From assembly GCA_946494635.1 (NCBI GenBank), contig CAMMCS010000134.1, positions 1-5,520 on the forward strand: a stretch of DNA of 5,520 nt, written 5' to 3'. Within the stretch, counting starts at the first letter, position 1; the number at the start of each line of letters is the position of its first letter. Position numbers and translations under genes: made by a program. The notes below the pieces were generated by a model, which was given only the letters and a program-made list of their open reading frames with translations, searched no databases and was not told where the DNA came from. Of this stretch, positions 1 through 5,494 are shown one piece after another. Source of the DNA: an uncultured Oscillibacter sp. (lineage in GTDB: Bacteria > Bacillota > Clostridia > Oscillospirales > Oscillospiraceae).

Positions 1-364
1 ACCCGTTCTCCATGAACTCCAGCAGGCTCTGCTGCTGCTTCTTGTTGAAGTACTGAATCTCGTCCAGGTACAGCAGGATGCCGCCGGGGGCCAGCAGCGT
101 CCCCACGTCGGCAATGATGTCCTTCACATCCTGTAAAGACGCAGTGGTGGCGTTGAGCCGGTGGAGGGTCTTGTTGGTCTGACGGGCGATAATGTTGGCA
201 ATGGTGGTCTTGCCGGTGCCGGAGGGGCCGTAGAACACCATGTTGGCCTCAGCCCCGCTGTCGATCAGCCGGCGGAGCACCGCGCCGGGGGCCAGCAGGT
301 GCCGCTGGCCCACCACCTCGTCCAATGTTTTCGGGCGGATCTCATCCGCCAAAGGCCGCTGCAT
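1..364 (-). CDS. rarA: RarA/MgsA-type AAA+ ATPase, N-terminal part (runs off the left edge)
   Basis: This is the first 121 codons of a replication-associated recombination protein A; the rest lies outside the window. RarA proteins are cytoplasmic AAA+ ATPases related to clamp loaders that act at stalled replication forks. Seen here: the N-terminal RPKTLDEVVGQ signature (residues 10-20), Walker A GPSGTGKTT (46-54) and Walker B ILLYLDEI (96-103), followed by QYFNKKQQQSLLEFMENG, which matches the family's DE[IV]HRFNKxQQDxLL region. The usual His-Arg after DE[IV] is Gln-Tyr here, a variation within an otherwise clear family match. The start at 364 is supported by GGAAGGAGG ending about 7 bases upstream and by a good promoter at 404-432. 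The gene is transcribed divergently from nth. Family assignment is firm. The C-terminal tetramerisation domains cannot be seen. Confidence 0.93.
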   Translation of the reverse strand, partial: MQRPLADEIRPKTLDEVVGQRHLLAPGAVLRRLIDSGAEANMVFYGPSGTGKTTIANIIARQTNKTLHRLNATTASLQDVKDIIADVGTLLAPGGILLYLDEIQYFNKKQQQSLLEFMENG

Positions 365-403
365 GGAGCCGCCTCCTTCCTGCCTGATTTCTTTCAGAAG
401 AGA

Positions 404-432
404 ATTATACCATGCCCCAGCTGAAATTTCCA
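404..432 (-). promoter_or_regulatory. Extended -10 sigma-A promoter for rarA
   Basis: Read on the minus strand, a perfect TATAAT (409-404) is preceded directly by TGG (412-410), giving the extended -10 form TGnTATAAT. A 17-base spacer separates it from TGGAAA (432-427), which matches TTGACA at four of six positions. Transcription would start near 397, giving a leader of about 33 bases that carries the GGAAGGAGG ribosome binding site. The region is visibly richer in A and T than the genes either side. Confidence 0.75.
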
Positions 433-471
433 CCGAAAAAAGCAGGCGCTCAGGTGAAACAGGATTTTTTC

Positions 472-501
472 CTGGCATTTTGCCGGAATCTGTGGTATTC
501 T
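472..501 (+). promoter_or_regulatory. Possible extended -10 promoter for nth
   Basis: TGGTATTCT at 493-501 is an extended -10 element whose hexamer matches TATAAT at four of six positions. CTGGCA at 472-477, with an 18-base spacer, matches four of six positions of a -35. Transcription would begin near 508, leaving only about 13 bases of leader, with the Shine-Dalgarno sequence at its very 5' end. That is short but workable. It is weaker than the divergent rarA promoter, and a start further upstream cannot be excluded. Confidence 0.4.
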
Positions 502-520
502 GTCGTCTGAGGTGAACGAC

Positions 521-1168
521 ATGAAATCCAAGGCCGCGGTCAACCGCATCATTGAGACCCTGAAGGGCATCTATCCGGACGGGCTGTGCTCCCTGCAGTA
601 TGAAAAGGACTACGAGCTGCTGTTTGCCGTGCGGCTCTCCGCCCAGTGCACCGACGAGCGGGTCAACAAGGTGACCCCGGCGCTGTACGCCCGCTTCCCT
701 ACCCTGGAGAGCTTCGCGGAGGCGGATCCGGCGGAGGTGGGCGCGTACGTCCACTCCTGCGGCTTCTACAACGGCAAGGCCCGGGATATTGTGGCCTGCG
801 CCCGGAAGCTGGTCAGCGAGTACGGCGGCAGGGTTCCCGGCACCATGGAGGAGCTGACGGGCCTGCCCGGCGTAGGCCGCAAGACGGCGAATCTCATCCT
901 GGGGGACGTGTTCGGCCAGCCCGCCTATGTGTGCGACACCCACTGCATCCGCATCACCGGGCGGCTGGGCATCACCGACGGGTCCAAGGACCCCCTCCAG
1001 GTGGAGCGGCAGCTGCGAGAGCGCATCCCGCCCAAGGAGTCCAACAACTTCTGCCACCGGATGGTGCTCTTCGGCCGGGACACCTGCACCGCCCGGTCCC
1101 CCAAGTGTGACGGATGCCCCCTGGCGAAGGACTGCGACACCGCCAAAGCCGCGGACAAAAAGAAATAA
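521..1168 (+). CDS. nth: Endonuclease III (DNA glycosylase/AP lyase)
   Basis: A base-excision repair enzyme that removes oxidised pyrimidines and cleaves the strand at the abasic site by beta-elimination. The 215-residue product is close to the usual length (E. coli Nth has 211). Numbered from the ATG at 521: SAQCTDERVNK (40-50) matches the DNA-intercalating SAQxTD loop; GFYNGKA (81-87) matches the G[LF]YxxKA segment; the helix-hairpin-helix LPGVGRKTAN (115-124) carries catalytic Lys121; CDTHCIRI (138-145) carries catalytic Asp139. The [4Fe-4S] ligands are Cys189, 196, 199 and 205, spaced C-x6-C-x2-C-x5-C exactly as in the family. A longer reading from GTG 512 is possible, but that GTG lies inside the Shine-Dalgarno GAGGTGA (509-515), which sits 5 bases before ATG 521, so 521 is preferred. 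The Lys-rich end ADKKK is unremarkable. Transcribed alone, with a strong terminator just downstream. Confidence 0.95.
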   Translation: MKSKAAVNRIIETLKGIYPDGLCSLQYEKDYELLFAVRLSAQCTDERVNKVTPALYARFPTLESFAEADPAEVGAYVHSCGFYNGKARDIVACARKLVSEYGGRVPGTMEELTGLPGVGRKTANLILGDVFGQPAYVCDTHCIRITGRLGITDGSKDPLQVERQLRERIPPKESNNFCHRMVLFGRDTCTARSPKCDGCPLAKDCDTAKAADKKK

Positions 1169-1180
1169 GCCGCTTCCATG

Positions 1181-1210
1181 CGTGCCTGCGCAATGCGCAG
1201 GCACGTTTTT
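1181..1210 (+). terminator. Rho-independent terminator of nth
   Basis: A perfect 11-base-pair GC-rich stem (CGTGCCTGCGC at 1181-1191 with GCGCAGGCACG at 1195-1205) closes a three-base AAT loop and is followed by TTTTT (1206-1210). It begins 12 bases after the nth stop codon. The minus-strand reading has no good T tract, so it looks one-directional. Confidence 0.9.
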
Positions 1211-1229
1211 GCTTCCTCCCTCATATACT
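1203..1229 (+). promoter_or_regulatory. Candidate promoter of the three-gene cluster (CATATACT box)
   Basis: CATATACT at 1222-1229 can be read two ways. As a sigma-A -10 it gives TATACT (five of six), but no recognisable -35 lies 15-18 bases upstream; that position falls in the nth terminator stem. As a sporulation sigma-E or sigma-K -10 (consensus close to CATACAnT or CATAnnnTA) it fits well at CATA. An AC at 1203-1204, 17 bases upstream, would suit the short sigma-K -35, although the final TA of sigma-K sites reads TG here. Transcription would start near 1236, about 33 bases before the first start codon. The sigma class is inference. Confidence 0.45.
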
Positions 1230-1268
1230 GAGTTGAAATCCATTTCCTGATGGAGACAAGGAGGCACT

Positions 1269-1529
1269 ATGGACGAACAGACGACCCGTATGATTCAGCA
1301 GCTCAAATCCAATCCCGCCGCCCTTCAGGCGCTGATGCAGTCCCGGGATGGGCAGGCGCTTCTGCAGATGCTCTCCGGCGGAGACCAGGGGGCGTCCCTC
1401 CAGCGGGCGGCCCAGTCCGCCGCCAAGGGGAACCCGGCGGAGATGGCCCGCTTGGTCCGGCAGGTCATGGACACCCCCGACGGCGCGGCGCTGGTGGAAC
1501 GGATCAGCAAGGCCATGGGCGGCCGGTGA
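1269..1529 (+). CDS. Small helical protein with duplicated NPA motif, function unknown
   Basis: I do not recognise a named family for this 86-residue protein. It is predicted to be soluble and mostly alpha-helical, rich in Gln, Ala and Leu, with no signal peptide, membrane segment or cysteine. It contains two related halves: SNPAALQALMQ followed by DGQALLQML and SGG (about residues 14-38), and GNPAEMARLVRQ followed by DGAALVERI and a terminal GG (about 54-85). Each is an NPA helix cap, an amphipathic helix, a DG turn and a second helix. The ATG at 1269 follows AAGGAGG (1258-1264) with a short 4-base gap. It is first in a three-gene run; the next gene starts 28 bases after its stop codon and shares the NP motif. 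The overlapping reading frames here carry low-complexity Arg/Pro/Gly translations typical of GC-rich shadows. It is real as a gene because of its ribosome binding site, promoter and conserved-looking pattern. Function unassigned. Confidence 0.82.
   Translation: MDEQTTRMIQQLKSNPAALQALMQSRDGQALLQMLSGGDQGASLQRAAQSAAKGNPAEMARLVRQVMDTPDGAALVERISKAMGGR
1305..1523 (+). repeat. Two diverged NPA helix repeats within the 86-residue protein
   Basis: Protein-level repeats lie at about 1305-1382 and 1425-1523. Shared positions are NPA, a following Leu/Val-rich helix, DGxAL, and a terminal GG. The second copy is about four residues longer between helix one and the DG turn. The alignment was made by eye. 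A third, shorter relative occurs at 1591-1650 in the next gene, where CTCTCCGGCGGAG (1639-1651) is identical to 1371-1383 of the first repeat. Confidence 0.5.
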
Positions 1530-1557
1530 AACCGGTCTGGAGAGGAGGCAAAGCCTG

Positions 1558-1980
1558 GTGGCAGAGTTTGACGACAAACTGAACAGCATCCTCTCCAACC
1601 CGGAGGCCATGGCCCAGATCGCCCAGCTGGCCCAATCCCTCTCCGGCGGAGCAGAAGGCGGCGCCGGGGGCTCCCCCCAGCCGCCGCCCCAGCAGGCCCG
1701 GCCCGGCGGATTTCCGCCGCCGCAGAGCCAGCCCACCCAGCCGCCCCCTGCCGGAGGGAATCCCCTCTCCGGCCTGGGCGGCCTGGATCCGGAGCTGCTG
1801 ACGCGGTTCCTGCCCCTGATCCGGGAATTGGGGGGCCAGCAGGACTCCAACGCCCGGCAGCTGCTGTACGCCCTGCAGCCCTATCTGAAGCCGGAGCGGC
1901 AGGCAAAAGTGGAACGGGCCCTGCTGCTGGCCCGGCTGTTCCGGGTGGGGCGAAAATTTCTCACCGGGAGGGAGGGCTGA
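1558..1980 (+). CDS. Hypothetical protein with NP helix motif, Pro/Gln-rich linker and helical C-terminus
   Basis: I cannot name a family for this 140-residue protein. It has three parts. Residues 1-31 are helical, with ILSNPEAMAQIAQLAQSL and SGG, resembling the repeats in the preceding gene. Residues 32-75 are a low-complexity linker rich in Gly, Pro and Gln (QPPPQQ, GFPPPQSQPTQPPP). Residues 76-140 look like a compact helical domain (LDPELLTRFLPLIRELG, then a run through LLYALQPYL and ALLLARLFRVGRKF) with a basic end. No signal peptide or clear membrane span is seen. The frame stays open upstream inside the previous gene, but GAGGAGG (1542-1548) sits 9 bases before GTG 1558, and the product from there begins sensibly (VAEFDDKL), so 1558 is chosen. 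The next gene starts three bases after its stop codon, so the two are probably translationally coupled. Proteins of this architecture are, to my recollection, common but unannotated in Clostridia. Confidence 0.8.
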   Translation: MAEFDDKLNSILSNPEAMAQIAQLAQSLSGGAEGGAGGSPQPPPQQARPGGFPPPQSQPTQPPPAGGNPLSGLGGLDPELLTRFLPLIRELGGQQDSNARQLLYALQPYLKPERQAKVERALLLARLFRVGRKFLTGREG

Positions 1981-1983
1981 GCC

Positions 1984-2346
1984 GTGTACAACCGCTATAT
2001 CCGCAACGATCAGGGCACCTACACCCGCATCCCGGAAGAGGAGGAGCGGCAGTCCCGGGGCGGGCCCGCCGCTCCCCCGCCCCGGCGGGACACGCCCGGC
2101 GGGGACGGCCGGCCCCCCGGGGGATCGCCGGAGGACGGACATCACGGGGCAGCGCCTCCGCCTCCCAGCGGGGACGGCGGAGGCGCGGACGGCCTCTCCG
2201 GCACGCTCCGGCGGCTGCTGGACCAGCTGCACCTGGGGGATCTGGACACCGGCGACCTGCTGCTTCTGGCCATTTTGTACTTCCTTTTTCGGGAGGGTGC
2301 GGACGAGGAGCTGCTGGCAGCCCTGGGGCTGCTGCTGATCCTGTAG
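1984..2346 (+). CDS. Hypothetical protein: disordered Pro/Gly/His region and hydrophobic C-terminus
   Basis: This 120-residue protein has no named family that I can recognise. The N-terminus (VYNRYIRNDQGTYTRIP) is polar and tyrosine-containing. Residues 18-70 are low-complexity and probably disordered (Pro, Gly, Arg, Asp). Residues 71-120 contain an amphipathic stretch (LRRLLDQLHLGDLDTGD), then DLLLLAILYFLF (91-102), a short charged break (REGADEE) and a terminal hydrophobic run (LLAALGLLLIL). The end could be two short membrane-embedded helices or a buried helical hairpin. There is no N-terminal signal peptide. The GTG start at 1984 follows GGGAGGG (1970-1976) by 7 bases and the previous stop codon by 3. 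It is the last gene of the cluster and is followed by a terminator. Many Clostridia seem to carry small proteins opening with a similar MYNRY-like start and a DTGDLL hydrophobic tail, but that is memory rather than a search result. Function unknown. Confidence 0.77.
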   Translation: MYNRYIRNDQGTYTRIPEEEERQSRGGPAAPPPRRDTPGGDGRPPGGSPEDGHHGAAPPPPSGDGGGADGLSGTLRRLLDQLHLGDLDTGDLLLLAILYFLFREGADEELLAALGLLLIL

Positions 2347-2363
2347 CCGAGCCCCGGAAAAGG

Positions 2364-2396
2364 AAAGCCCCGGCGGATGTCCCGCCGGGGCTTTTT
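2364..2396. terminator. Terminator between converging operons, possibly bidirectional
   Basis: A 13-base-pair stem (AAAGCCCCGGCGG at 2364-2376 with CCGCCGGGGCTTT at 2382-2394) closes a five-base ATGTC loop, with T2392-2396 forming the plus-strand T tract. It begins 17 bases after the 120-residue gene. On the minus strand the same stem is followed by TTTCCTTTT, so it can also stop the operon ending at 2414. No other terminator exists between the two converging genes. Confidence 0.88.
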
Positions 2397-2413
2397 ATGC
2401 AGCATCTCGTCTC

Positions 2414-3163
2414 TCAGCCGTCCAGCAGCACCGTGCCGTCCGGCAGGATAAAGCGGTCCGCCGAGGGAACGCTCAAATCCACGGTCAGGGACGCCATGCG
2501 GTAGATGGTCTCCTCATCCTGCAGCCGCTCTGACGCCACCAGCAGCCCCGTGTCCACACTGACCCAGTATCGCTGGACGTAGCCCAGGCTGTCCTCCGCC
2601 GTCTCCACATAGATACAGTTCACGTCAGATACGCTGCGGTAGTCCGCCACGGCGATGTCCTCCACCGGCAGGTCCAGGATCGTCTCATAGGTAGGGATGG
2701 CCTGCTCGTCATCCGGGGTGATCTCTCCCGCCGTCCCGCTATATACCGTGTTCTCGCTGTTGTACCAGATATAGGTGGTCTCACCGTCGGTGATGGTGTG
2801 GCGGGTCTGTCCGTCCGCCAGGGTCCGGTCTGTCCGGGTCCAGCGGCCGCTGACCGTCACCGTCGTCTCAAATGAGCCGCTGCCGCCGCCCCAGAACTGC
2901 TCCACCCGGATCACCCGGCTGTATTGCCCCGGACGGTTCAGCGTCTCGACGGCGGCCTGCACCGTCTCCGGTGTCACGGCAATCACCGTCAGGGCGTCCC
3001 CTCCTCCCGCTGCATCCGGATCCGTCTGGCCGGCGGCACTGTCCGCCGACGGCAGGGTAATTCTGGAGGAGCGGCGCAGGCTGTTGCTGAACATCAGCAC
3101 GATCACCAGGACCACCAGGGCAATGAAGCCCATGGCCACCCGGCTGACCTTCCGTTTTTCCAT
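2414..3163 (-). CDS. Membrane-anchored extracytoplasmic protein, LolA/RseB-like pattern
   Basis: This 249-residue protein has a short basic N-terminus (MEKRKVSR), one hydrophobic segment (about residues 9-25, AMGFIALVVLVIVLMF) and a polar linker rich in Ser, Asp and Gly (26-57). The remainder is a beta-rich domain. There is no lipobox Cys, so it is probably a signal-anchored protein facing outward. The domain reads as alternating strands with short turns: VIRVEQFWGGGSGSFETTVTV, WTRTDRT, HTITDGETTYIWY, NCIYVETAE, QRYWVSVDTGLLVASERL, then FILPDG near the end. Those last features resemble the LolA/LolB/RseB-type fold, which binds lipid or acyl chains; this is a pattern match by eye and not proof. 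AAGGAGGG lies 4-5 bases before the ATG at 3163. It is third in the operon, 36 bases after the wecB stop codon, suggesting an envelope role. The single Cys183 is unpaired. It could instead be a sporulation or germination lipoprotein-like factor. Confidence 0.85.
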   Translation of the reverse strand: MEKRKVSRVAMGFIALVVLVIVLMFSNSLRRSSRITLPSADSAAGQTDPDAAGGGDALTVIAVTPETVQAAVETLNRPGQYSRVIRVEQFWGGGSGSFETTVTVSGRWTRTDRTLADGQTRHTITDGETTYIWYNSENTVYSGTAGEITPDDEQAIPTYETILDLPVEDIAVADYRSVSDVNCIYVETAEDSLGYVQRYWVSVDTGLLVASERLQDEETIYRMASLTVDLSVPSADRFILPDGTVLLDG

Positions 3164-3184
3164 GCCGCCCTCCTTTCCATGCCT

Positions 3185-3199
3185 CCGCCCCGCGGGCGG
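3185..3199 (-). other. Short GC hairpin between wecB and the downstream gene
   Basis: On the minus strand, CCGCCC-GCG-GGGCGG forms a six-base-pair stem directly after the wecB TGA (3202-3200). No T tract follows, so it is not a standard terminator. It sits about 15 bases before the next gene's Shine-Dalgarno sequence and may only affect mRNA stability or processing. In DNA this GC-rich it could be chance. Confidence 0.3.
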
Positions 3200-4351
3200 T
3201 CACACCTGGAATTCCGCCGGCCGCTCCGGCCGCAGGCCGAATTTCCACTCGATGGCGTCGGCGATCCGGCGGCAGGCGTGGCCGTCTCCGTAGGGATTCA
3301 CCGCGTGGGCCATGGCGTTATAGGCGCCTTTGTCACGGATCAGCCGTTCCGCCATGGTGACGATATCGTCCTGCACCACGCCGCAGAGCTTCACCGTACC
3401 GGCCTCCACCGCCTCCGGCCGCTCCGTCTCCCGGCGCATCACCAGCACCGGCTTGCCCAGGGCGGGGGCCTCCTCCTGGAGACCGCCGGAGTCCGTCAGC
3501 ACCAGATAGGACCGGGCCATGAGGTTGTGCATCTCGTCCGCCGGCAGCGGGTCGATGAGATGGACCCGGGGCGCGCCCCGGAGGTAGGTGTCCACCGCCT
3601 CCCGCACCACCGGGCTCAGATGCACCGGGTACACCAGCTCCACGTCCCGGTTCTCCTCGGCGATCTGCCGCAGGGCCAGCATGATGCTGCGCATGGGCTC
3701 GCCGTAGTTCTCCCGCCGGTGGCAGGTGACCAGGATGATCTTCTTCTCCCCGTAGGGCAGGCGGTTCAGCTCGCCGGTGGCAAAACAGTAGTCCTTCCGG
3801 ACAGTGGTCTTCAGCGCGTCGATGACCGTGTTGCCGGTGACGAACAGCCCCTCCGTGATGCCCTCCCGCTCCAGGTTTTTCCGGTTGTTGGCGGTGGGGC
3901 AGAAATACAGGTCCGCAATGGCGGACACCAGCTTGCGGTTCATCTCCTCTGGAAAGGGAGAATACTTGTCATAGGTTCGCAATCCTGCCTCCACGTGCCC
4001 CACCGGCACCTGGTGGTAAAAGGCCGACAGGGCCCCGGCAAAGGTGGTGGAGGTGTCCCCGTGAACCAGGATCATATCCGGCTTCAGGGCGTCGATGGCC
4101 TCGTCCATACCGGTGAGGCACTTGCTGGTGATGGTGGACAGCGTCTGCCGGGGGGTCATGATGTCCAGATCCCAGTCCGGCTTCACCTGAAAGACCTCCA
4201 GCACGCTGTCCAGCATCTGCCGGTGCTGGGCGGTGACGCAGCAGAGGCTCTCGATCCCCTCCCGATTGGCCAGCTCCTGCACCAGGGGGCACATCTTGAT
4301 GGCCTCCGGCCGGGTGCCGAAGACGCTCATGATCCGAATGGGCTTTTCCAT
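3200..4351 (-). CDS. wecB: UDP-N-acetylglucosamine 2-epimerase, non-hydrolysing
   Basis: This cytoplasmic enzyme (WecB/MnaA) interconverts UDP-GlcNAc and UDP-ManNAc, supplying ManNAc for teichoic-acid linkage units and other surface polymers. The 383 residues match the usual length of about 375-390. Motifs in order: FGTRPEAIK (11-19, Lys19), VHGDTSTTFAGA (96-107, Asp99), HVEAGLRTY (119-127, Glu121), FPEEMNRK (133-140, Glu135), TCHRREN (209-215, His211), DSGGLQEEAPALGKPVLVMR (287-306), ETERPE (308-313), GTVKLCG (318-324) and NPYGDGHA (352-359). All residues expected for catalysis and nucleotide binding are present. LCG, where LVG is more usual, is a minor variation. The ATG abuts the tagO stop codon (TAAATG) and GGGGAG lies 6 bases upstream, so the two genes are tightly coupled. 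The family is certain. Which polymer receives the ManNAc is not visible here. Confidence 0.96.
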   Translation of the reverse strand: MEKPIRIMSVFGTRPEAIKMCPLVQELANREGIESLCCVTAQHRQMLDSVLEVFQVKPDWDLDIMTPRQTLSTITSKCLTGMDEAIDALKPDMILVHGDTSTTFAGALSAFYHQVPVGHVEAGLRTYDKYSPFPEEMNRKLVSAIADLYFCPTANNRKNLEREGITEGLFVTGNTVIDALKTTVRKDYCFATGELNRLPYGEKKIILVTCHRRENYGEPMRSIMLALRQIAEENRDVELVYPVHLSPVVREAVDTYLRGAPRVHLIDPLPADEMHNLMARSYLVLTDSGGLQEEAPALGKPVLVMRRETERPEAVEAGTVKLCGVVQDDIVTMAERLIRDKGAYNAMAHAVNPYGDGHACRRIADAIEWKFGLRPERPAEFQV

Positions 4352-5494
4352 TTACGTCTCCCCTGCCTTTCCGCCGTCCTCCGGCTTGTCCGGGTGCTGG
4401 CTGTGGTGGCCGTGCTCCTTCAGCTCCTCCAGCTCCTCATGGAGCTCTTCCCGGACCTCCTTCGGGAAAACCACCCGGGCGGCCACCGCCGCCACGATGC
4501 ACAGCACGGCAAAAAGCAGCATGGCCCGCCCCTCGCCGCTGGTGGTCAGCACCACAGCGGAGAGGCCCAAAATCGCGGAGATCACATACAGGGTGGCCAC
4601 CGCCTGCTTCTGGTTCAGGCCCATGTCGATGAGCCGGTGGTGGATGTGGCTCCGGTCGGCGTGCATGGGGCTCTGGCCGTGGGCGATGCGGCGGATGAAG
4701 GCAAAGGCGGTGTCAAAGATGGGCAGGCCCAGGATCAGGAAGGGCACCGCGAAGGAGATGATGGCGTAGAACTTGAAGAGGCCCTCGATGGACATGGTGG
4801 CCAGGATGTAGCCTAAGAACGTGGCGCCCGTGTCCCCCATGAACATCTTGGCGGGGTTCATGTTGTAGGGCATGAAGCCCACGCAGGCCCCCACCAGGGC
4901 GGCCATCACCACCGCCACCTGGAACTGCCCGCCCATGAGGGCGATCACCAGCACCGTGGTGGCGGAGATGGCGGAGACGCCGTTGGCCAGGCCGTCCAGG
5001 CCGTCGATCAGGTTCACCGCGTTGGTGATGGCCACGATCCACAGCACCGTCAGGGGAATGGACAGGTTCCCCAGCACCCAGTAGGGGTTGTCCGAAAAAA
5101 CGTTGGGGTTGGAAAACGCCTGGATGGTCACCCCGTGGGTGGCGGGGATCAGGGCCGCCACGATCTGCACCACGAATTTCAGCAGCGCCGGCAGGGCCAT
5201 GATGTCATCCACCACGCCCAGCACCACGATGATGACGGCCCCCAGCAGGATGCTGCGCATCTCCCCCGTGATCTCCACGAACAGCAGGATGCTCACCATG
5301 AAGCCAATGAAGATGGCCAGTCCCCCCAGCCGGGGGATGGGGGTCTTGTGCATCCGGCGGGCGTCCTTGGGCACGTCGATGGCCCCCACCTTGTAGGCGA
5401 AGGTCTTGACGATGGGCGTCATCAGAAAGCTGACGACCAGGGCCACCAGCAGCGCCAGCAGCACATAGGCGATCAGCCGGTTTTCGATCAGCAT
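4352..5494 (-). CDS. tagO: Polyprenyl-phosphate GlcNAc-1-phosphate transferase (TagO/WecA, MraY superfamily)
   Basis: An integral membrane enzyme that transfers GlcNAc-1-phosphate from UDP-GlcNAc to undecaprenyl phosphate, the first step of wall teichoic acid and related polymers. The 380 residues contain about eleven hydrophobic segments from residue 8 to about 342, as in the family. Motifs: HKTPIPRLGG (49-58), the Asp pair in VVDDI (94-98, Asp96/97), NAVNLIDGLDGLA (158-170, Asp164 and Asp167), FMGDTG (218-223, Asp221), PIFDTAFAFIRR (258-269) and HADRSHIHHRL (278-288). The HIHHRL motif separates WecA/TagO enzymes from MraY. The last 36 residues are an added cytoplasmic tail rich in Glu, Lys and His (EELHEELEELKEHGHHSQHPD). 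ATG 5494 follows GGAGGAG (5506-5500) by 5 bases. It is first of three genes visible in the operon and joined to wecB without a gap. Secondary-wall-polymer or teichoic-acid use is inferred from the family and from wecB next door. Confidence 0.95.
   Translation of the reverse strand: MLIENRLIAYVLLALLVALVVSFLMTPIVKTFAYKVGAIDVPKDARRMHKTPIPRLGGLAIFIGFMVSILLFVEITGEMRSILLGAVIIVVLGVVDDIMALPALLKFVVQIVAALIPATHGVTIQAFSNPNVFSDNPYWVLGNLSIPLTVLWIVAITNAVNLIDGLDGLANGVSAISATTVLVIALMGGQFQVAVVMAALVGACVGFMPYNMNPAKMFMGDTGATFLGYILATMSIEGLFKFYAIISFAVPFLILGLPIFDTAFAFIRRIAHGQSPMHADRSHIHHRLIDMGLNQKQAVATLYVISAILGLSAVVLTTSGEGRAMLLFAVLCIVAAVAARVVFPKEVREELHEELEELKEHGHHSQHPDKPEDGGKAGET

Noticed and set aside
460..474. CAGGA-TTTTT-TCCTG inverted repeat as an operator or terminator.
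   Set aside because: The stem has only five base pairs, no T tract in the right position and no known operator match; chance is a sufficient explanation, so it is not listed as a feature.
161..515. Plus-strand frames of 87 and 91 codons over the rarA start and the intergenic region.
   Set aside because: They are antisense to the conserved RarA Walker A region and run through the promoters; no ribosome binding site supports either start.
512..520. GTG at 512 as the nth start codon.
   Set aside because: This GTG is part of the GAGGTGA Shine-Dalgarno sequence serving ATG 521; starting there would leave the gene without a ribosome binding site at proper distance.
646..1110. A second plus-strand frame of 154 codons inside nth.
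   Set aside because: It is a shifted reading of the endonuclease III gene with Arg/Gly/Pro-rich composition. The nth frame holds all catalytic and cluster residues.
1221..2232. Long minus-strand open frames opposite the three small genes (about 190-240 codons).
   Set aside because: They lack ribosome binding sites, read as Arg/Pro/Gly-rich sequence without motifs, and conflict with plus-strand frames that have Shine-Dalgarno sequences, tight operon spacing and a terminator in the right orientation.
2924..4816. A 630-codon open frame on the plus strand, the longest in the window.
   Set aside because: It lies antisense across wecB, parts of tagO and the third operon gene, all of which have clear families or ribosome binding sites. 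Its translation is low-complexity and rich in His, Gln, Gly and Arg, as expected when a GC-rich gene leaves the opposite strand free of stop codons.
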